A program made the translations under genes and the position numbers. The notes under the pieces were generated by a model, which did not search any database, had not been told where the DNA came from, and saw only the letters and a program-made list of their open reading frames with translations. Of a stretch of 64,000 nucleotides of DNA, positions 44,559-54,210 are shown in pieces (the first letter of the stretch is position 1; every line of letters begins with the position of its first letter). The stretch comes from Methanobacterium_D sp040373355 (GTDB lineage Archaea > Methanobacteriota > Methanobacteria > Methanobacteriales > Methanobacteriaceae): contig NZ_CP166866.1 in NCBI RefSeq assembly GCF_047495555.1, forward strand, positions 1,214,001 through 1,278,000, in the 5' to 3' direction.

Positions 44559-44945
44559 TTATAATTTATAAGATCCATCTTTATCATGGACTTCACTTCC
44601 ATGAAGTGGTGGATTAAATACGCAAATTAATTTAAGATCTTTATCATGTGCTCTAAGGTAATGTTTATCATTTTCATCAAGTGCATACATAATACCAGGT
44701 TTAATTATATATATTTCACCATCATCAATAGTTTCTATTTCTCCTTTACCTTCTATACAATATACTGCTTCTAAATGGTTTTTATACCAAATCAATGTTT
44801 CAGTATTTGCAAAGATGGTGGTTTCATGAAAAGAAAACCCCATATTATCCTTTCTAAGAAGCAGACGTTTACTTACCCAATTACCATTTGGAGCAGTAAC
44901 TTCACTTTCTGTACCTTCAATCTCATTAAGATTTCTAAGTATCAT
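44559..44945 (-). CDS. ectC: L-ectoine synthase
   Basis: Cyclises N-gamma-acetyl-diaminobutyrate to ectoine, a compatible solute. The 128-residue cupin has the iron-ligand set of EctC: Glu59 (HLEAVYCIEG), Tyr87 (GIMYALDENDKH) and His95, with the same 28- and 8-residue spacings as in the characterised bacterial enzyme. It also has the N-terminal signature MILRNLNEIEGTES and the C-terminal CVFNPPLHGSEVHDKDGSY. It is the last gene of ectABC, 4 bases after ectB, with GATGATC as ribosome binding site. No ectD hydroxylase follows. Confidence 0.95.
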   Translation of the reverse strand: MILRNLNEIEGTESEVTAPNGNWVSKRLLLRKDNMGFSFHETTIFANTETLIWYKNHLEAVYCIEGKGEIETIDDGEIYIIKPGIMYALDENDKHYLRAHDKDLKLICVFNPPLHGSEVHDKDGSYKL

Positions 44946-44949
44946 TTGA

Positions 44950-46257
44950 TCATCTTTCTAGATTTTCAGTTTCAATATGATTATTTAATTTTATACCATT
45001 TTGTATATGTTCTCTTTCAAGAACGACTTTAATGGAGTCTTCAATAATTCCTAAACCTTTTTCTAACAGTTTATTTTCTATTATAAGTGAAGGTAGAAAT
45101 TTAAGCACATCATTATTAGCACCACTTGTTTCTATTAAAAGTCCACGTTTAAAAGATTCTTTTGATACTTCACTACAAAAACCCATTAGGGGAATTTTAA
45201 GTCCATAAATAAGGCCTTTCCCACGTATTTCAGCTCCAAGTACTGAATATTTTTGTGCAATTTTCATTAAGTTATCTTTAATCAGTCTTTCCTTTTGATA
45301 AACTGCTTCAGTAAGATTGCTGTCTTTCCAGTAACCTAATAACCTTGTGGATGCTATAAACGCTAGATTATTTCCTCTAAATGTTCCCGTGTGTTCTCCA
45401 GGTTTCCATTGGTCAAATTCTGGTTTTATTAATACTACAGATAATGGTAATCCTCCACCAATGGATTTAGAGAGTGTAATAATGTCTGGATTGATTCCAG
45501 AATTTTCAAAGCTGAAAAAAGTACCGGTCCTACCATTTCCAACCTGAATGTCATCTATTATTAAAAGTATGTCAAAATCTCTGCAAATTTGTTCAATTTC
45601 ACGCAGCCATTCATCACGAGCTACATTAATGCCTCCCTCTGCTTGCACTGTCTCTAAAATGATTGCAGCAGGAATATCAATTCCACTACTTTCATCTTCA
45701 AGAAACTTCCTTAAATAATGCGCTGTATTAACATCAGGCCCGAAATAACCATCATAAGGCATAAAAGAGACATTAGATCTGTTTATAAAAGATTCATCCC
45801 TGTAAAAACTGTTTGCTGTAACAGCCATAGAACCCATTGTAAGACCATGAAACGCGTTAGTAAAAGTAATTACATTTTGTCTGCCCTTTACCATTCTAGC
45901 AAGTTTAAGCGCGGATTCAACAGCGTTAGTACCTGTAGGTCCTGAAAACTGAATTTTATATTTCATATCACGAGATTTTAAAATCGTATTATTAAATGTT
46001 TCTAAAAACTTTCTTTTGGCACTCGTAGCTTTATCGAGGCTGTGAATTATATTATCTTCTTGAATATAACTAATTAGTGCTTCAGATACTATAGGATTGT
46101 TGTGTCCGTAATTTAAAGTTCCTGCACCTGCAAAAAAATCAATATATTTATTTCCCTTTTCATCATACAATATCGATCCCTTTGCTTTTTGAAAAATTGT
46201 AGGGAAGCTACGCACATAGCTACGTACCTCTGATTCAAGTTTATTAAATGTTTTCAT
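44950..46257 (-). CDS. ectB: Diaminobutyrate-2-oxoglutarate transaminase
   Basis: Makes L-2,4-diaminobutyrate from aspartate semialdehyde and glutamate, the first step of ectoine synthesis. The 435-residue class III aminotransferase has FFAGAGTLNYGHNNP (about 44-58), QFSGPTGTNAVESALKLAR (about 103-121), IIDDIQVGNGRTGTFFSFE (about 235-253) and the PLP lysine in TLSKSIGGGLPLSVV (about 263-277). ATG 46257 is chosen from the spacing to GGGAG; ATG 46263 is only one base from it. It follows ectA by about 28 bases. Confidence 0.94.
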   Translation of the reverse strand: MKTFNKLESEVRSYVRSFPTIFQKAKGSILYDEKGNKYIDFFAGAGTLNYGHNNPIVSEALISYIQEDNIIHSLDKATSAKRKFLETFNNTILKSRDMKYKIQFSGPTGTNAVESALKLARMVKGRQNVITFTNAFHGLTMGSMAVTANSFYRDESFINRSNVSFMPYDGYFGPDVNTAHYLRKFLEDESSGIDIPAAIILETVQAEGGINVARDEWLREIEQICRDFDILLIIDDIQVGNGRTGTFFSFENSGINPDIITLSKSIGGGLPLSVVLIKPEFDQWKPGEHTGTFRGNNLAFIASTRLLGYWKDSNLTEAVYQKERLIKDNLMKIAQKYSVLGAEIRGKGLIYGLKIPLMGFCSEVSKESFKRGLLIETSGANNDVLKFLPSLIIENKLLEKGLGIIEDSIKVVLEREHIQNGIKLNNHIETENLER

Positions 46258-46285
46258 ATTCATTCTCCCATAAAATTAAATTATA

Positions 46286-46792
46286 TTACGTTATTGGCCC
46301 TATTCGAAGAAGCAATTCTTCTTTATGTCCATATTTTTCAAATAATTCCCTTCTGAAGAACTCTAATTTTTCACATTTTGTTTTTAATGAACTTGCTAAT
46401 TTTTGAAATAATGCCATAGATGCATTATTCGAAGGAGCTACCGTTGCTTCGATATAATTAATATTTTCTAATTCTTTACGCTGGATAATATCTTTAATCA
46501 TAATACCTGCAAGTCCTTGTCTTCTCATTTGTGGGCTAACTGCAACTTGCCATATAAAAAGAGTATCATTATTATTTGGACTTATGTATCCAGAAACATA
46601 TCCTGCTATTTGATCATTTAATTCTATTACTGCACTTGTTTTGTTAAAATGTGTGCAAATAAGTAAATAACTATAGAATGAATTAATGTCTAAAGGATTG
46701 CAATCATGAATCAGGGCATAAATTAGATTAACATCTTCATTTTGCGGTTCTCTGACAGTAAGTGATTGATTAATTTCTTTATTCTCATTCAT
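46286..46792 (-). CDS. ectA: L-2,4-diaminobutyrate acetyltransferase
   Basis: Acetylates the gamma-amino group of diaminobutyrate with acetyl-CoA, the second step of ectoine synthesis. The 168-residue GNAT protein shows VREPQNEDVNLIYALIHDC at the N-terminus, the acetyl-CoA loop VSPQMRRQGLAGIMIKDII (about 92-110; R-x-x-G-x-A) and EATVAPSNNASMALFQKLA (about 119-137), which is highly characteristic of EctA. First gene of ectABC. There is no clear Shine-Dalgarno sequence, and I see no obvious operator in the 185 bases upstream. No aspartokinase or transporter gene is attached. Confidence 0.94.
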   Translation of the reverse strand: MNENKEINQSLTVREPQNEDVNLIYALIHDCNPLDINSFYSYLLICTHFNKTSAVIELNDQIAGYVSGYISPNNNDTLFIWQVAVSPQMRRQGLAGIMIKDIIQRKELENINYIEATVAPSNNASMALFQKLASSLKTKCEKLEFFRRELFEKYGHKEELLLRIGPIT

Positions 46793-46977
46793 ACTATTAT
46801 TTTATTGTTTATTACTTAAAAAAAGTTTTCTAGAAAAAAACGCATTTTTAAACTCTAAAAATAGTTTATAGCGTTATAAAAGATTATTATAATTATTAAT
46901 TTAAAATTAGAAATATATTCTTTATAAAGTTTTAAATTAGTCAGAATTGAAGATAAAATATTGGAAAAATAAGGAAT

Positions 46978-47175
46978 TTAAAAAATACTTCCTCTAAAAA
47001 CAAATAGTAAATAAATTATAATTAAGACTGCGAATGCTATGTACATTATTTTTCTTGTACGCATTACTTTTTGTCGTCTTTCAGCTATTACTTGTTCGCA
47101 CTTAGGAGAACAATATCTCTCGTCCATAGGGATTGGGGTTCCGCATCTAGGACAGTGTTTATGTTGATCTACCAT
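46978..47175 (-). CDS. DUF2116 zinc-ribbon membrane protein
   Basis: A 65-residue protein with an N-terminal zinc ribbon (CPRCGTPIPMDERYCSPKC, residues 8-26), a basic linker (ERRQKVMRTRK) and one C-terminal membrane helix (about 44-62). It belongs to a group of short archaeal proteins annotated as DUF2116. The zinc ribbon would face the cytoplasm. GAGGTGTAA precedes the ATG. Function unknown. Confidence 0.85.
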   Translation of the reverse strand: MVDQHKHCPRCGTPIPMDERYCSPKCEQVIAERRQKVMRTRKIMYIAFAVLIIIYLLFVFRGSIF

Positions 47176-47366
47176 ATTTACACCTCTATTTATGAAATAT
47201 TTAAATTTAAAACTTTAATCGTCATTTAAATTAGAATTTAAATTGTATTTAAAAAGATTAAACTTAATAAAATATAGTTTCTATACTATTATTTAAAGTA
47301 AATATACTTTCAATATTTTATAAAGACTATGATTATAATATAAAAAGTATATAATATCTTTAAATA

Positions 47367-48041
47367 TTAATCTGGGATAATTGTAGTTCCTATTTCTTCA
47401 TTAATGGCTTTATGTAGATTTTCAGCATAATTACCATTTACAATTTTTGTTTTTATACTGGATCTCTTTATAATTTGAATTGCAGTCATGTCAAAGAATT
47501 CATAGGTCCCTGCTTTAATCTCTTTACTGCTTAAAATGTCCATCATTTCTGTTGGAGTGATATTTTTATACATTTTAGCGTCATTGAATTTATTGGGGTC
47601 TTTATCATACAAACCATCAACTGATGTAGCATTAATTAAAAGATCAGCTTCTACAAATTCTGCGAGAATGCTTCCAACAGCATCGGTACTGTGTGCGGGT
47701 TCAGTTCCGCCCATAACTACTATCTTACCAGATGCTCCAAATTCCATTGCCTCATGGAAATTTGTTGCAACACGAGGATAAGCAGCATCTCCAAGTGCCA
47801 TAGTGAGAAGCTTAGCATTTATTCTGGTAACTTCAATTCCTATATCATCGCAGGCAGCTTCAGAAACTCCTATATCTCTTGCAATTCCAATATATTCACG
47901 TGCGGGCTTCCCACCTCCCACAACAACAAATATATCATTTTCAGCTATCATTTCCTTTAAAACATTAGCATAATCTTTAAATTTCTCAGAGTTTCCATCT
48001 TTCATTATTATGGATCCGCCTACTGTAACAACTATCTTCAT
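47367..48041 (-). CDS. pyrH: Uridylate kinase (archaeal UMP kinase)
   Basis: Phosphorylates UMP to UDP with ATP. The 224-residue amino-acid-kinase-fold protein has KIVVTVGGSII at the N-terminus, VVVGGGKPAREYIGIAR (about 38-54), VMGGTEPAHSTDAVG (about 108-122) and NATSVDGLYDKDPNKF (about 135-150), all as in archaeal UMP kinases. It lacks the allosteric GTP site features of bacterial PyrH as far as can be judged. Divergent from aRF1. Confidence 0.92.
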   Translation of the reverse strand: MKIVVTVGGSIIMKDGNSEKFKDYANVLKEMIAENDIFVVVGGGKPAREYIGIARDIGVSEAACDDIGIEVTRINAKLLTMALGDAAYPRVATNFHEAMEFGASGKIVVMGGTEPAHSTDAVGSILAEFVEADLLINATSVDGLYDKDPNKFNDAKMYKNITPTEMMDILSSKEIKAGTYEFFDMTAIQIIKRSSIKTKIVNGNYAENLHKAINEEIGTTIIPD

Positions 48042-48339
48042 TTTATCACGTCATTAAATTCACAAATATAATAAATTCTACAATAAAGAATTCATTCTAA
48101 TCTCAATATTAAATTACTTATTATCAATTTATGTATGTCTTAAATTAAATTTAAGAGTATACTTTATTAAATAATATCATAAATTATTTAATTATCCAAG
48201 CATGAACAAAAAGATAATAATGTTTTAATTATATATTATTGAAGATATAATATAAAAATAAATAGCTTATGTTTTGATATTTTAATTTATAGAAATATAA
48301 TGAATTAATTTACTATTACTACTTTAAGGAGTGATCTTT

Positions 48340-49569
48340 TTGGCTGAAGTATCATCAAAAGAATTATATGAGTTCAAAAGGACAATTGAGGAACTCGCTG
48401 ATAAAAAAGGAAGAGGAACTGAACTTGTATCTGTTTATATACCTCCTGACAAGCAGGTTAGTGATGTTGTTAAACATATGAGAGAAGAGTTAAGTCAAAG
48501 TGCAAACATTAAGAGTAAACAAACAAAAAAGAATGTACAGTCTGCTATTGAAGTAATCATGCAGAGATTAAAGCTCTTTCCAAAACCTCCAGAAAATGGA
48601 CTTCTACTTTTTGTAGGAATGATTCCAAAAGGAGGTCCGGGTACAGAAAAAATGGAAATTTATGTTTTTGAGCCTCCAGAACCAATTCAAACCTATACTT
48701 ATCACTGTAACTCAGAATTTTATGTAGGGCCTCTCCAGGACATGATTGAGGTCAAAGAGACATATGGGCTTGCAGTTTTGGATAGAAAGGAAGCAACTAT
48801 TGCAACTTTACGTGGTAAACGTATTGATATAGTTAAAACGTTAACCAGTGGTGTTCCAGGTAAGCACAAAGCTGGTGGACAATCACAGAGAAGATTTGAT
48901 CGTTTAATTGAACTTGCAGCTCATGAATTCCTTAAAAGGATTGGAGACCATATGAACGAGGCCTTTTTACCAATAGAAGACTTAAAAGGAGTAATATTGG
49001 GTGGTCCGGGACATACAAAAGAAGATTTCTATAAAGGGGACTATCTCCACTATGAACTTAAAAATAAAGTTATTACAACAGTAGATACTTCCTATACTGG
49101 TGAATTTGGTATAAGGGAAGTTATTGACAAATCCATGGATGTTTTAACTGAAATTGATATAATGAGGGAGAAAAAGCTTGTTCAGAGATTTTTAAGAGAG
49201 CTCATAAGTGATGATGGTTTAGCATCCTATGGTGAATCTGAAGTAAGAAGAAATCTTGAAATGGGCGCAATTGAAATGCTTCTTTTATCTGAAGATCTTA
49301 AATCGCGAAGGGAAATATATGAATGTCCGGCATGTAACTGTGTTCAGGAAGAAACCGTTAAAAATGTGGATGAGTCTGATGAAATACAGTGTCCTGAATG
49401 TGGAGAAAAAATGAAAGAGGGTAAAGCTAAAGATATCATAGATGACCTTGTGGACATGGCTGAAGAAGTTGGATCTGAAGTTGAGATCATTTCAACAGAA
49501 ACAGAAGAAGGAATGCAACTTTTAAGGGCATTCGGTGGTATTGCAGCTATATTGAGATACAGGGTGTAA
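48340..49569 (+). CDS. prf1: Peptide chain release factor aRF1
   Basis: Recognises all three stop codons and releases the nascent peptide; it also works with Pelota/ABCE1-type factors in recycling. The 409-residue protein has the codon-reading NIKS motif in SANIKSKQTKKN (about 57-68), the catalytic GGQ in KHKAGGQSQRRFDR (about 181-194) and a zinc-binding C-terminal insertion CPACNC...CPECGE (about 330-355). The start is TTG at 48340, five bases after AGGAGTGATC. A GTG at 48331 falls inside that Shine-Dalgarno sequence and is rejected as start. Confidence 0.94.
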   Translation: MAEVSSKELYEFKRTIEELADKKGRGTELVSVYIPPDKQVSDVVKHMREELSQSANIKSKQTKKNVQSAIEVIMQRLKLFPKPPENGLLLFVGMIPKGGPGTEKMEIYVFEPPEPIQTYTYHCNSEFYVGPLQDMIEVKETYGLAVLDRKEATIATLRGKRIDIVKTLTSGVPGKHKAGGQSQRRFDRLIELAAHEFLKRIGDHMNEAFLPIEDLKGVILGGPGHTKEDFYKGDYLHYELKNKVITTVDTSYTGEFGIREVIDKSMDVLTEIDIMREKKLVQRFLRELISDDGLASYGESEVRRNLEMGAIEMLLLSEDLKSRREIYECPACNCVQEETVKNVDESDEIQCPECGEKMKEGKAKDIIDDLVDMAEEVGSEVEIISTETEEGMQLLRAFGGIAAILRYRV

Positions 49570-49678
49570 TTCACCTCTAAATTCTTTAAATTTCTTTTTT
49601 TTATTTAATTAATAACTTAATTTTTTTACAACAGAATTTATTTAAATAGAATATATTATATTAATAAATTAGGTTAAT

Positions 49679-50818
49679 ATGAAAGTTAAATTACAATTTT
49701 TTCGTGTATATTGCTCAAAGTTTGGATATGCATCTAAATCTCGTTTTATCACTTCCAAAGATCCAATTAAAATCAAATTCAAATTAGAAGATAATGATTC
49801 ACTTATTGTTTTAGGTAAACGTTGTAACTCCATTTTTGAAGCAAGTAATGTAACATTAGCAAACGCAATGCGCATAATCAATAGTTCTCCTTATGAAAAC
49901 AATGATTTTAAAAAAGAATTAACTCCAAAAGAGTTAGACATTGCCATTGAGAAAGAATTAAAAGAGCTTAATAAGGATACAGAAACACTTGACTGTAATT
50001 TCTATGTGACTATAATCATTGAGAAAGAAGTTGACATTTCTGAAGAATTTTTTGTTAATAGTAAATATTTCTGGCTAAATGATCAAAAAGCATTAAGCTT
50101 GGATAAACAATTTAGGAATTATGCATCGGACAAGGCAGATTTTATTGCAGCAACTATCTCAATTTATATTTCTAATTGGGTTTTTCAGAAAATTGCAGTT
50201 AATGGTATATTTTTTTCTGCAGAAGGGAAGCAGACATTTGGAGTGCCAGTATTTCAAATGAATGGAGAATTTAATCATATTTTAAATGGTTATGAACTTG
50301 AAGATTTATTTGGGTTTTTAAATAATATGAATTCAATACCTAAATGTCTTGAAGAATTGTTAGATCTTGTTATGCATTACAAAGTTGCAACATTAAGGGA
50401 AAAAGACCCATTTAAGAGTTTTATATTTAATTTTCTTGCTCTTGAGATTTTAATAAATAAAATATTTGACTTAATCCCTAAAACAAAATTAAATGATATG
50501 AATTTAATAGATTTTATATTATCTTTAGATGTAAATAGGTCTCTAACTAAAGAGAAATGGAAAAATGGAAAGAAAAGAAAAAGTTATTTAAAAAATTTAG
50601 GAATAAAATTTGCTATAATTTCATATTTACTGTCTCCAGGAACAGCTTTAAATGATTATAATGCGTTTAATGGATTTAAATCAATAAGAAATGATATCGC
50701 TCATGGTAATGTCAAATTAAATTATTTAAAATTCCCTATTGCTGAATTAGATGCTCTTCTTAATCAATATTTAACACTTATTCTTAAGTTTCAAGAAAAA
50801 ATTTCAAAGAATAAATAA
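49679..50818 (+). CDS. HEPN-like protein of unknown function
   Basis: A 379-residue soluble protein I do not recognise as a named family. The N-terminal ~200 residues are mixed alpha/beta with no clear motif. The C-terminal ~140 residues are helical and carry RNDIAH at residues 337-342 within FKSIRNDIAHGNVKL. This is the R-x4-H signature of HEPN domains, many of which are metal-independent RNases in toxin-antitoxin and antiviral systems. There is no adjacent antitoxin (MNT) gene. TAGGTTAAT precedes the ATG. Codon use is very AT-rich, like the background. Function is inferred only. Confidence 0.6.
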   Translation: MKVKLQFFRVYCSKFGYASKSRFITSKDPIKIKFKLEDNDSLIVLGKRCNSIFEASNVTLANAMRIINSSPYENNDFKKELTPKELDIAIEKELKELNKDTETLDCNFYVTIIIEKEVDISEEFFVNSKYFWLNDQKALSLDKQFRNYASDKADFIAATISIYISNWVFQKIAVNGIFFSAEGKQTFGVPVFQMNGEFNHILNGYELEDLFGFLNNMNSIPKCLEELLDLVMHYKVATLREKDPFKSFIFNFLALEILINKIFDLIPKTKLNDMNLIDFILSLDVNRSLTKEKWKNGKKRKSYLKNLGIKFAIISYLLSPGTALNDYNAFNGFKSIRNDIAHGNVKLNYLKFPIAELDALLNQYLTLILKFQEKISKNK

Positions 50819-50851
50819 AATAAAACATAATATTTTTGTCATGTTAAATTG

Positions 50852-50905
50852 TCCTTCCGCAGCGAAGCGAGGATTTTTTGATCAATCCTTTTTTGCAAAA
50901 AAAGG
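50852..50905. terminator. Bidirectional terminator, two hairpins
   Basis: Between two convergent genes, TCCTtcCGC-agcgaa-GCGAGGA (50852-50873) is a stem with a two-base bulge followed by TTTTTT, and CCTTTTTT-gc-AAAAAAAGG (50887-50905) is a second hairpin. They would stop transcription from the HEPN gene rightward and guaAB leftward. This is the most GC-rich short stretch nearby. Confidence 0.6.
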
Positions 50906-50908
50906 TTG

Positions 50909-51835
50909 CTAGGCAAATTCGATGGTGCTAGGTGGTTTATCACTTACAGAAAGTGAAACATGGGTTACTTCAGGAACTTCGGCTGTTATTCGTGCTGAAA
51001 TTGTTCTAATCATTTCCCATGGTAACTCAGGTACATGTGCAGTCATCGCATCCCATGATTCAACCATTCGGAGCACTACAAGATATCCAAAGTCTCTAAT
51101 ATCTCCTTTTACACCCGTAACTTTTGTATCAGTTAAAACAGCGAAGTATTGCCAGAGTGTCGCATCAAGACCTTCTTTTTTAACTTCTTCTTCTACTATA
51201 GCGTTTGCTTTCCTGCAAATTTCTATTTTTTCTTTGGTGAGTTTTCCAACGACCCGAACTGCAAGTCCCGGACCAGGAAACGGCTGTCTGTTAACCATTT
51301 CATCAGGAAGACCAAGTTCGGATCCTATAATTCTAACTTCATCTTTATAAAGTTCTCTTATAGGTTCAACAAGTTCTAGCACAAGTCCATGAGGAAGTGC
51401 AACATTATGGTGGGATTTAATTTTTCCCTCACTTTCTATCCAATCGGGGGCTATTGTGCCCTGTACTAAGTATTTAGCACCAATTTTTTCCGCCTCTCTT
51501 TCAAAAACATCTATAAAGACTTTGCCTATTATTTTACGCTTCTCTTCAGGATCTTCTACTCCTTCGAGTTCATTTAAAAATTCTTCTTTAGCCTCAACAC
51601 AGTCAAAATTAAGACGATCCTCAAAGGTTTTCTGCACATATTCTGCCTCTCCTTCACGTAGAAGTCCATGATCGACAAATATTGCTATTAAGTTATTTCC
51701 AATAGCTTCAGAAACTAGTACGGATGCAACAGAACTATCAACACCACCAGATAGTGCTATAACTGCCTTTTCATCTCCAATTTCATCCTTAATTTTTTGA
51801 ATTGATTCTTTTATAAAATCAGATGGATCTAGCAT
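50909..51835 (-). CDS. guaAB: GMP synthase, ATP-pyrophosphatase subunit B
   Basis: Adenylates XMP and, with ammonia from the glutaminase subunit, makes GMP. The 308-residue protein has the PP-loop ALSGGVDSSVASVL (about 23-36), the QGTIAPDWIES segment (about 124-134), RQPFPGPGLAVRVVG (about 185-199) and the dimerisation domain ending PEVTHVSLSVSDKPPSTIEF. It lacks the amidotransferase domain because archaea encode that as a separate protein, here guaAA at 57470-58045. AAGGTGAAAT precedes the ATG. Confidence 0.95.
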   Translation of the reverse strand: MLDPSDFIKESIQKIKDEIGDEKAVIALSGGVDSSVASVLVSEAIGNNLIAIFVDHGLLREGEAEYVQKTFEDRLNFDCVEAKEEFLNELEGVEDPEEKRKIIGKVFIDVFEREAEKIGAKYLVQGTIAPDWIESEGKIKSHHNVALPHGLVLELVEPIRELYKDEVRIIGSELGLPDEMVNRQPFPGPGLAVRVVGKLTKEKIEICRKANAIVEEEVKKEGLDATLWQYFAVLTDTKVTGVKGDIRDFGYLVVLRMVESWDAMTAHVPELPWEMIRTISARITAEVPEVTHVSLSVSDKPPSTIEFA

Positions 51836-51972
51836 TTTTTATTTCACCTTTAGATTAGTATAATAATAAAAAGTTATCTACTGAAAATATCAGTTTTAAA
51901 GTTTATAATCTTTAGTATTTTAAAGTTTAAGTTTCCATTATCTTTTTAAGATTAAAGAATTAAACTAAAAAT

Positions 51973-53376
51973 ATGTCGCTTGAGGGTAAGTTTAAACATA
52001 TTAAACCTGAAACTGCATTTCTAATTATTGGATTAATTTATGGAATTGGTTTTCTTCTTGCAACCCCTGCATTACAGGTTCCTGATGAATATGAACACTT
52101 TTACCGAGCTTTATATGTTAGCGAAGGCTATGTACTTCCTGAAAAGGTGGGGAATATGTCTGGTGTTTATATTCCAGAAAACGTTCAATTTACTGCATCT
52201 GAAATTTCTAGGGAATGGTTTATGTTTATTAAAGATAGAGAGGATAAGCTGAATTTCCTTCCACTTTTAGATGTACAATTTAACAGTCAAAACAGAATTT
52301 TTGAAGATATTTCAAGGATTGCAGTTATTACTTATTCTCCTATTCCCTATATAGTATCTGCATTTGCCATTACACTTGGAAAATTACTAAACCTGTCTCC
52401 ACTAGTACTTATATATATTGGTAGATTGGCTAATTTACTTATATGGGTATTTCTTACATATCAAGCCATTAAAATTACTCCAGTTCACAAATGGATATTT
52501 TTCATGGTGGCATTAATTCCAATGACTATTTTTGAGGCAGCATCACTCTCAGCAGACAGCTTAATTTTGGGTCTTTCATTTTTAATAATTGCAGTATTCT
52601 TTAAATTTGCATTTGATAATGTTAAAACAAAAATAAACAAGAAGGATATTTATGTATTATCTATACTTTTATTGCTGCTTGCACTTTCAAAGCAAATTTA
52701 TTTCATTCTTTTGTTTTTAATCTTTTTAATACCGTCAGAAAAATTTGGAGGACGGAAAAACAGGTTTATTGCTGGGGGATTTTTATTTTTAGTAATAGTC
52801 TTAATCAGTGGAGGATGGAATATTCTTGTTAAGGATCTCTATGTTCCTATTGTTCCTCAAGTATCGATTTCAGGTCAGATTGCATATATTCTTGGGGATC
52901 CTCTAAGATTTCCTTATGCACTTTTAAAAACACTTATTTATAGAGGATTATCTTATCAACTTTTATTTGTTGGTAATTTTTGGTTAGATGTTCCTTTACC
53001 TCAGTGGTGGATAGGAGCATATATTCTTTCAATGATTCCAGTAGCTTTAATTGATAAAAGTAATGTTCTAATAAGTAGAATGCAAAAAATAGTTTCAGCA
53101 GTAACTTTTGTTATTATTTCTCTGTTTGTAGCTCTCTTTGTGTATGTTTCATGGACTGTTGTCGGTCAAAATATAATAGATGGTATTCAGGGAAGATATT
53201 TTATTCCAATATTGCCTTTATTATTCCTTTTATTGTTTAAAAAATGGAATTTTGATAAATATAAAAATAAGATTGTCTTGACTATTTTAAATAACTCAAA
53301 TAGGGTAATAGTTACTTATACTATTATTTATCTTTCAATTAGTGTTTTAATATTTGTCGCAAGTTACTACATTTAA
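51973..53376 (+). CDS. DUF2142 polytopic membrane protein
   Basis: A 467-residue protein with about ten membrane helices. The N-terminal loop has PALQVPDEYEHFYRALYVSE (about 32-51), the conserved motif of DUF2142, which resembles the substrate loop of dolichyl-phosphate-sugar-dependent glycosyltransferases (GT-C fold) with an Asp-Glu pair. It likely transfers sugars outside the membrane, but no activity is established. First gene of a rightward cluster with GtrA, an FAD oxidoreductase and a GT39-like protein. No ribosome binding site, so probably leaderless. Confidence 0.82.
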   Translation: MSLEGKFKHIKPETAFLIIGLIYGIGFLLATPALQVPDEYEHFYRALYVSEGYVLPEKVGNMSGVYIPENVQFTASEISREWFMFIKDREDKLNFLPLLDVQFNSQNRIFEDISRIAVITYSPIPYIVSAFAITLGKLLNLSPLVLIYIGRLANLLIWVFLTYQAIKITPVHKWIFFMVALIPMTIFEAASLSADSLILGLSFLIIAVFFKFAFDNVKTKINKKDIYVLSILLLLLALSKQIYFILLFLIFLIPSEKFGGRKNRFIAGGFLFLVIVLISGGWNILVKDLYVPIVPQVSISGQIAYILGDPLRFPYALLKTLIYRGLSYQLLFVGNFWLDVPLPQWWIGAYILSMIPVALIDKSNVLISRMQKIVSAVTFVIISLFVALFVYVSWTVVGQNIIDGIQGRYFIPILPLLFLLLFKKWNFDKYKNKIVLTILNNSNRVIVTYTIIYLSISVLIFVASYYI

Positions 53377-53713
53377 TATAGTTGAGAATAAAAATAAAAC
53401 TATTTAATTTTTTAATATTTCTTTTATGTTTGTCTTTTTTTATTTATTAATTCTTTAAAATTAGATATTTTAACATTTTCCCTTGATATATTGGATATGT
53501 TTAATAGCTTTAATTATTAAAAAGTTTTATATTATATTAAATCATATAAAGTTAGATAATATAAATTAAGGTGATTAATCTAATTTATAGATTTTATTAT
53601 TTCTAAATATACATTTAATTGATTAGTCCATTTTGTAATATTTAGAAAAAACTTATACATTTTAAAATTAATAATATGATAAACTATAAAATTTTTATTA
53701 TGGTGATTATTTA
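53377..53713. other. AT-rich gap inside the glycan cluster
   Basis: A 337-base gap between the DUF2142 and GtrA genes. It contains a lone AAGGTGATTAATC at about 53567-53579 that looks like a ribosome binding site but has no start codon after it. Otherwise AT-rich with possible promoter for gtrA; nothing else recognised. Confidence 0.35.
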
Positions 53714-54145
53714 ATGACTGATACCACTGAAAGTACACTAGATAAGTTGATAAAAAATCAAACGGATAGAACCCATATACAGTTTTTTCGTTATATTTTC
53801 GTTGGCGGTGCCGCATTTATAGTTGATTTTGCTTCTTTATATATATTTACAGATATTTTTGGTATTTATTATCTTATTTCTGCAGTTATTGCTTTTATTT
53901 TAGGTTTAATAGCCAATTATGTTTTAAGTATAAGTTGGGTTTTTAACAATCGTACACTGGACAATAAAAAGTCGGAGTTTGCAGTTTTTGCAGGTATTGG
54001 AATAATAGGCGTTATTTTAAATGCATTATTTATTTGGATATTTACTGAATATGTTTTAGGTAATCCCTACTATTCAAAAATCATTACAGCAGCAATAATA
54101 TTGTTCTGGAACTTTTCTGCAAGAAAAATTACTTTATTTAGATAA
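53714..54145 (+). CDS. GtrA family membrane protein
   Basis: A 143-residue protein with four membrane helices and the GtrA hallmarks FFRYIFVGGAAFIVDFASLY (about 24-43), ANYVLSISWVFNN (about 67-79) and ILFWNFSARKITLF at the end. GtrA-like proteins are thought to flip polyprenyl-phosphate-linked sugars across the membrane, which suits its GT-C neighbours. GGTGATT precedes the ATG at good spacing. Confidence 0.9.
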   Translation: MTDTTESTLDKLIKNQTDRTHIQFFRYIFVGGAAFIVDFASLYIFTDIFGIYYLISAVIAFILGLIANYVLSISWVFNNRTLDNKKSEFAVFAGIGIIGVILNALFIWIFTEYVLGNPYYSKIITAAIILFWNFSARKITLFR

Positions 54146-54210
54146 AACAAATATTTCCATAGTTTAAAGTTACTAAATTTTATATTTTCAAAAATCATCT
54201 GAGGAATACT

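Noticed and set aside
48331..48339. GTG 48331 as aRF1 start
   Set aside because: It lies within the Shine-Dalgarno sequence AGGAGTGATC that serves TTG 48340.
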